From assembly GCA_022393335.1 (NCBI GenBank), contig JAJEKB010021311.1, positions 1,546,145-1,610,144 of the forward strand: DNA of 64,000 nt, written 5' to 3'. Positions 58,059 to 64,000 of this stretch are shown piece after piece (position 1 is the stretch's first letter; each line of letters begins with the position of its first letter). Source of the DNA: Macrotrachela quadricornifera (lineage: Eukaryota; Rotifera; Eurotatoria; Philodinida; Philodinidae). Both the position numbers and the translations under genes were made by a program. The notes under the pieces are model-generated. The model ran no database searches and had not been told where the DNA came from. It was given only the letters and a program-made list of their open reading frames with translations.

Positions 58059-59482
58059 TTATACTTGATTTATTTCATTTATTTGTCCATTGAAACGTTG
58101 TTGATGCATATGTAACTTTCGGATAGCATCTCTCAATGTTTCGATATGTATATTCAATGAAAATGTTTGTGTGTGATCGATTTGTGACATAGACGATTTC
58201 ATCTCATCAAGTTCAAATTTAAATGTGTCTAATCTAAGAAGCACATTGTTAATCTGAATAGCTGCTTCTTTTGTAAACTTTGGAAATTGATTTAGTACTT
58301 GAAGATTTCGTTGATGTTTAACTTTATTAATGTTTCCTTCACCAATTGTCTGCCGATAAAGTTTAGCTATGAACGAACTTTGTTCAATCTGATTTAATTT
58401 GACAGCGTCAATTTCGTGAAATTTTGATGCAATAACGGTCAATTCATCCACTTTCTTGTCAAGATTTTCTGAAACAAAAATGGAAGTATTATGTTTCTAC
58501 ATTAGCTTTTCGCTTAGGTAAAACTACTATTTAAAAACTTAATCGATCTACTCTATCTCCATTGTAAGTGAATGTAAAAAAAAAATCTATGGTTTGTCCT
58601 AATGAAAAAAATACATACCTAACATTGAATTTACACTTTCTGCATCGACTATAACACGTTCTATTCCATTCTCCATTTCTTTCAGATACTCTTCAAAGTG
58701 TTCTCGAGTTATTTTCTGCTCGTTTACCGGTGCTTTTGATTGTAATCGAGAAACAATGGAATTTTGATCTGTTAGTTGTCTGTACAGACTTGTCGTGTAC
58801 CTTTCCATTTGTCTCAGGATGCTATTGAACGTTGCTAACATTTTATGCATTCCTCTGGTTGTTGATTGAGCAGAATCTTTTATTGTATTAATTTCTTTTA
58901 TAAGTTCATCTTTAATTAACTGTTCTACTTGACTAAACAATACATTTGTTTTCAAATCAATTAATGATATTTTCACTTCTGTTAATTTGACAGTTGTACC
59001 AACATCAGTATTGGAAAGTCGTTCAGCTAATGTAACACTTTTTTCAATAAGTGAATCAACTGATAGTACTAATGGCTTCAAATTTTGATCATTAGTTTTG
59101 AACATTAGTGCACAGCGATCCGAGATGTATGGTAAATCACCAATGATACTTTGGCAGACAAAGAAGAATAGAACTTGTTTTGCAATATATTTCCATATGG
59201 CAAAAATAACTATTGGAACTACTGTTAAAACAGTGAGTGTTTCAATAAAGTTTAGCATAATAATATGAAGTGATTTAATGACACAACGACCAATCCATGT
59301 TAGAAAGCCATATATTTTATTTTTCAACCAAAATGAAGTAGATAAAATCTGTTGTTGAATATATTGTACTTTAAAGAAAGAAAAGGTACAAAAAAGGTTT
59401 ACTTTAAAAGAAACGGCGTTTAACCTTGTTCTTCTTCAACTGGTTTTTGAACATTCTCAGTTCTTCTCTGATGTACATCCAT
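58059..59482 (-). CDS. Membrane-anchored coiled-coil protein, three exons, unrecognised
   Basis: Model on the minus strand: exon 1 59482-59425, exon 2 59368-58619, exon 3 58468-58059; introns of 56 and 150 bp with GT-AG ends. The joined frame is 1218 nt, exactly 405 aa plus stop. ATG at 59482 opens a short charged N-terminus (MDVHQRRTENVQKPVEEEQ). A hydrophobic segment at about residues 60-95 (ETLTVLTVVPIVIFAIWKY and FFFVCQ) forms one or two membrane helices. The remaining 300 residues are helical and rich in Glu, Lys, Gln and Leu with heptad-like spacing (EQLIKDELIKEINTIKDSA, LRQMERYTTSLYRQL), a likely coiled coil. No enzymatic motif. It resembles a tail-anchored or signal-anchored tether, but no family is recognised. 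Confidence 0.75.
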
Positions 59483-59860
59483 CGTTTCAAAAGAAATAAA
59501 ACAATCAAAAATGTTGTTAGAGATGAATAGTCGACTTTATAATCGTGAATATTCTGTGAAAGAACAGACAATAATATGTGAGTAATAATAGTATTTTATA
59601 TATTCCTTCTTTGTAATTTTCCCCTGTCTCTAATTGGAAAGTCTCAAATGCATCAAAAAGGTTAGATTGACACAACTCGTTCGTATATGATTAATTGTGG
59701 CTACTGGTAAATATTTGTCCTTGTGTTAGCAAACTGTGTATTTCTTCCCATTATCATTATATCATAAGGATCAAGTATAGATTTATATTATGATTCAATA
59801 TGATAGACAACTTTGTCGTTTGATCATCATACAGTGCAACTTTGAGAGTAAGGATTTCGA

Positions 59861-60385
59861 TTCAAAAATAAAAGGCAGGTGACTACTTTTCGAATAACTT
59901 TTGATAGGAACGGAATGAAGAGCTGCAGTTTTCGCCATTCGAAAGAAGCGACTCTGGGCCATCTTTTTCTCCAATATTATATCAGACAAACCATTTCAAA
60001 ACTAATCATTTCTGAAAAATATCGAAAATTCACTAAAAAATGAACAGAAATTTATATTTTTTCAAGAACTAAATAGAGAAGTTAATTCTTTTAACACTGA
60101 ATTATGTAAAGATAATTATTCGAATTATATCTTAAACTGTAGATTTGAAGTTCCTCGATCTAAATCATAAATCAAATCAAAACCTCATCGGAATAGCAAC
60201 CTGTTTTGATTTATATATTTCAATGTTTTGCAGAAAAAGTTGGTTTTAAAATGGTTTTGTCTGACATAATATTGGAGAAAAAGATGGCCCAGAGTCGCCT
60301 CTTTCGAATGGCGAAAACTACAGCTCTTTATCTCGTTCCTATCAATAGTTATTCGAAAAGTAGGCACCTGCCTTTTATTTTTGAA
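59861..60385. repeat. Inverted repeat with two 136-bp arms
   Basis: 59861-59996 and 60250-60385 are inverted copies with about ten mismatches (landmarks ATAATATTGGAGAAAAAGAT, GGCCCAGAGTCGC, TTCGAATGGCGAAAACT). Both arms can be read as the same short open frame, but a third diverged copy at 35606-35697 is not coding, so this is a foldback repeat rather than a gene. Confidence 0.8.
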
Positions 60386-61245
60386 CCGATAATATATATT
60401 CATGAAAGAAGTAAATGTCTTTATTTTTAGTGTATATCGTCATCGTTTCCTCAAGTTGCACGAAGTTACATAGAACTTAGTGATTTTTAATTTTTGATAA
60501 AATTTACCGTTAGATAAGACGACGTAATGTTAATATTTTATTCGTTGACCTCTTAACAGTTCTCGATATTGTAAGAAAAAAAGATGAATGCGTAGGAAAA
60601 TATTGTGTTGTATTCTGCGCCAAATATGAAATGATAACATCTCAATAGGATTGGTAGCTTATATATACTATATAATCTTTTTAGTGAGTATTTTTTTTCT
60701 TTTTCTTTTTCTCTGGTAGAGTTTTCCAACATCGACATCCTAGTTAATACTGACTTATCTCTCGCTCGAAAATATTCTCTTAGAAGAAAGAGGAAAAAAG
60801 TATACCAAGTGACTATATCGTACATATAAGATATTTCTACTACTTATTTTATTCCGTTCTGTGCCAATGCCAAATTAAATGTCTTGATAGAGTTTCTAGC
60901 TTATATAATAGGGCATCGTTTTATTTATAGAGTGATTTCCTCTCTCTTTTTCTTGTGCTGTGTTATTTTCTCGCCATAATTGATTATTTTTGTTTGAGTG
61001 ATATCGCTTCGAATATGTCATGTATTTTCTGTCTATTTACGTTATTTTTTCGCTTTTTTTTCAATACACATTTAAAAAAAACAATATAATTTTGAAAAAA
61101 AAATCAATAATAGTTTAATTAATTTTTTTCTCCTATTCTTGATTATTGTTCTATAACAACAGAAATGTACAAAACAATAATATAAGACGAAACAATTTAT
61201 CGCTGAAAAGCGACAACAACTAACACTTATCTAATGATTCCACTG

Positions 61246-61867
61246 ACGAGGGAACATTCCCAGGTGTCCAAAGCCTTTAGGCCCCATTTTTTGGCGATAG
61301 GTAGACTTCAATGAGGTATGAAAAACCTCAAGAGGATTCGTGCCCTCATGCCTTTGTTCCCGAGTTATGCTAGTTTTACTCTATTTTTTTGCCTTACTGC
61401 AAGGCATGACGAAAAAACTCTAATGACACATTTTTGACCTGAAATCTTTCCCATAGATAGGTCTCACTGACACTATATTGTTCTACAAGTATTAGCCCTA
61501 ACGAATATTTCCTTCACGAGATGATAATTTTCCAAGGCAGAGCAGTTTTTTTCGAATGATTGTTAAAATACAGGTTTTTTTAAAATGCCATTATCTGAGG
61601 AAGGAAACATTTGTTAGGGCTGATACTTGTAGAACAATATAGTGTCAGTGAGACCTATCTATGGGCGAGATTTCAGGACAAAAATGTGTCATTAGAGTTT
61701 TTTCGACATGCCTTGCAGTAAGGCAAAAATAGAGTAAAACTAGCATAACTCGGGAACAAAGGCACGAGAGCACCAATCCTCTTGAGGTTTTTCATACCTC
61801 ATTGAAGTCTACCTATCGCCAAAAAATGGGGCCTAAAGGCTTTGGACACCTGGGAATGTTCCCTCGT
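61246..61867. mobile_element. Foldback element with about 280-bp arms
   Basis: ACGAGGGAACATTCCCAGGT at 61246 is matched by its complement ending at 61867. The inverted match continues inward through GGCCCCATTTTTTGGCGATA, GGTATGAAAAACCTCAAGAG, GAACAATATAGTGTCAGTGA and TTAGGGCTGATACTTGTA with few differences, leaving a loop of under 100 bp. No coding potential. The near-symmetry suggests a recent insertion or a homogenised hairpin; a transcript would give long double-stranded RNA. Confidence 0.8.
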
Positions 61868-62415
61868 GAGCCTTTTCTGGAAGAAAAATTTTATGGTATT
61901 GAATATTATGAGATAAAAATTATTAATATTTTTCCTATGCATAATATTGTAAATTAATACAACAGACATATACAAGATTCTAACCGGGTTTCTCATCATA
62001 GAACAAACAGTAGTGTTGGAAAAATATTGCAGCACAAACCATTTGAGAGTGGATTATGAATAAGTTTACGAAGAGAACTTCAAAGCAAAGCGTACAATGA
62101 TTGTTTCGACTACTGTTCAAGTAGTCATCATCAGGTATGGTCAGAATCTTAAACTACATTATAAAACAAGAGAATGAGAATGAGTCCAAGTGACCATAAT
62201 CTAAATTTCGATCTTGTTAAAGGCCTCATTTGAGGGTATGCCTCTATTATAGTTCTTGAAAATGATTGAAAAAAATTAAAAAAGGACTAAGGTGACTTCT
62301 TTCTATCCCAGCGACTAGTGAGACATCTATCTCACTAATGATACTCTTCTCATGATGCATCAACACAAACATCAGTGCTACCAATTATGAAAAATCAAAG
62401 AAAATAGATTTGAAG

Positions 62416-62905
62416 TAGGGATGAGTGATGTCAGTGTCAACATCGCAAAAACCGACACTTTTGTCACCAACAATGGTATTCATTGCACACCAATATGTAT
62501 GATGCACTGACATCTCGTAATTAATTGTTATGTAATACTGCAATATATGTGTTTAAGATAAGCAAAAAAGAAAAGGTTATAAAGTGGATGTACATGTTTT
62601 TCCAAGACAATTAATGATTATAGTTTTAGAAACGTGAAGGAAAATAATGCATCATCGTCGAAGAGTTAGATAAATAAGTTATCAATAAAATCTTCGAAAA
62701 AACACTCTAAATAAATGAATATTGTAGTTAAGCTATAACAATTAATTGTGAGATATTAGTAAAGTCAACGTGCGTAGTTCATCAACGATGTCGATGTCAG
62801 TTTGTTCACTATTTCAGTGATTGGTAATACTGAGACTACCAGTGGGCATTAAGCGTCAGTGCCAGTATCAGTCAGTGTTCAGTAATGTAACACTGCCCAT
62901 CCCTA
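62416..62905. mobile_element. hAT-like non-autonomous element with CAGTG/CACTGA word array
   Basis: The ends TAGGGATGAGTGATG and, inverted, TAGGGATGGGCAGTG match the TAGGGATGGGC type of hAT termini. Flanking octamers ATTTGAAG and ACTTGAAA agree at 6 of 8 positions, differing only by transitions, consistent with an aged 8-bp target duplication. Both ends contain many CAGTG, CACTGA and GATGTC words, probably subterminal binding sites. The 490-bp interior is AT-rich and non-coding. Confidence 0.65.
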
Positions 62906-64000
62906 ACTTGAAATCTAAGAAGTATATGAGTTTCGAAAATTAATTTAGTATTGCTGTGCCTCATAAGACTTTAGTGAATCCAAATCTTATTCAGATGGAT
63001 TCAAAGCCAATAAAAGTCGTAGAGAAATTGAAGTAGATGAATCGACGTGATGATTGTTGTATTTAATGTAAACGACAGAGGACAGCAGATGAACGAGAGA
63101 GGTCACGTGGCAGATCACTAAAGGCAAATCAGTCAAGACAGACTAATTCATCAAGATTTGTTGCATACTTTCAACGAAATAATGTTACGTCACTTATGGA
63201 ACAACTGGATAATGATCTTTAGAAAGAGTTATATCAAAATTTTATTTTTTTACCAACAAGAGGAGAAATAGAAAAAAGAAAAATAACGGCGAAGTGTGAT
63301 TTCTAATTCCAGTCAACTTCTATCAAATCAGACGGAAGAACAATGAGAAAAGGGTTGGAATAAGAAACAGATTCAAATTTATTTTATTCTTGAAAGTGGT
63401 TCAATGCTTGATTTTAAGCGAAAATTACATCATATATGGAAGAAACACTACATGTATCCTAATTCATCAATGATCAATGTTACTTTGACGGTTGGAACAT
63501 CTAGCAATAAGTCTCATCAATAGTTATTGGTAAAGACAAACTCATCAAAATCAAAGTTAATCTTACAAATACTACGATAGTAACTGTCTAATTCGACTCA
63601 CAATATAAACGAAAACCGCAAAAATCATGTCCTCACATACTTACAAATAGAAAAAAATAAAATTTATTTAAATTATAAAGTTTAGACACTTATAAATGAG
63701 ATAAGGCACAATGTAAGCATGAGAAGTTTAGTTGGAGTTGTAAAATAAATGCAATTTCAGAAGGTGCCTATCATTTCAAAAATAAATAATAAAATAAGAT
63801 ATAAATGAGCACCTTAATAAAAGTTAGTCAAAAAAATGAAGTTTTATCGTCAATTATCATTTATTACAAATGTTATAAATGGAAAAGAATTTTATTTTCT
63901 CGCCTAATTTGCAGAAAACTTAACATTTATTCGATTTATAATAAATGATCAAGGGCGAACCTTCAATAGATGCTACTACTACTGAATTCTACTTGAGTTT
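62906..64000. other. Intergenic, no supported gene
   Basis: A 51-codon open stretch at 63067-63222 plus (basic, Arg/Ser-rich) has no ATG start in a good context and no recognisable homology. Otherwise AT-rich sequence. Confidence 0.4.

Noticed and set aside
1..64000. CRISPR array, bacterial operon or phage system
   Set aside because: Gene structure (spliced short introns, eukaryotic families, transposons) is eukaryotic; no regularly spaced repeats.

Overview
The window is AT-rich eukaryotic DNA with sparse, mostly short genes, 50-60 bp GT-AG introns, no operons, and many decayed transposons. The gene mix (F-box/LRR proteins, tandem-domain R-S-ExE ADP-ribosyltransferases, NHL-repeat protein, ribonuclease-inhibitor-type LRR protein, a signal-peptide M35 metalloprotease that looks like a horizontally acquired gene) points to a bdelloid rotifer accessory (possibly subtelomeric) region. 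That assignment is inferred from family resemblance. No telomeric array was seen.

Layout. 1-8.4 kb: an F-box gene broken by two in-frame stops (2113-3892), a 190-bp inverted-repeat element, and an intact minus-strand F-box gene (6578-8431). 12.6-27 kb: two ADP-ribosyltransferase paralogs on one strand inside a segmental duplication (12606-15180 and 23695-26870). The second copy has a TGA at codon 54. Between them lie a piggyBac-type element whose pre-insertion TTAA site survives in a paralogous repeat, an element with CACAGTG termini and a 5-bp target duplication (Transib/RAG-like), and a four-exon F-box gene (20169-22033). 30.6-38.5 kb: a small LRR gene, then a graveyard holding a second CACAGTG-type fragment, two piggyBac transposase remnants and a pogo/Tigger element with a decayed DNA-binding domain. 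39.2-43.5 kb: two unrecognised single-exon genes that seem to be distant paralogs of each other; one carries a HEPN-like R-x4-H motif. 46.5-47.6 kb: secreted M35-type metalloendopeptidase. 50-56.5 kb: GPCR remnant, nested palindromic repeats, a pre-miRNA-like hairpin and an NHL gene fragment. 58.1-59.5 kb: three-exon membrane-anchored coiled-coil protein. 59.8-63 kb: inverted repeats and a hAT-like element.

No pathway links these genes. They are members of expanded families and mobile-element debris. The most unusual items are the CACAGTG elements, whose ends differ by exactly 11 bp between the heptamer and the next conserved box (as in the 12/23 RSS rule), the unrecognised paralog pair at 39-43 kb, the empty-site evidence for two insertions, and the repeated occurrence of short-word GC-rich arrays in otherwise AT-rich DNA.
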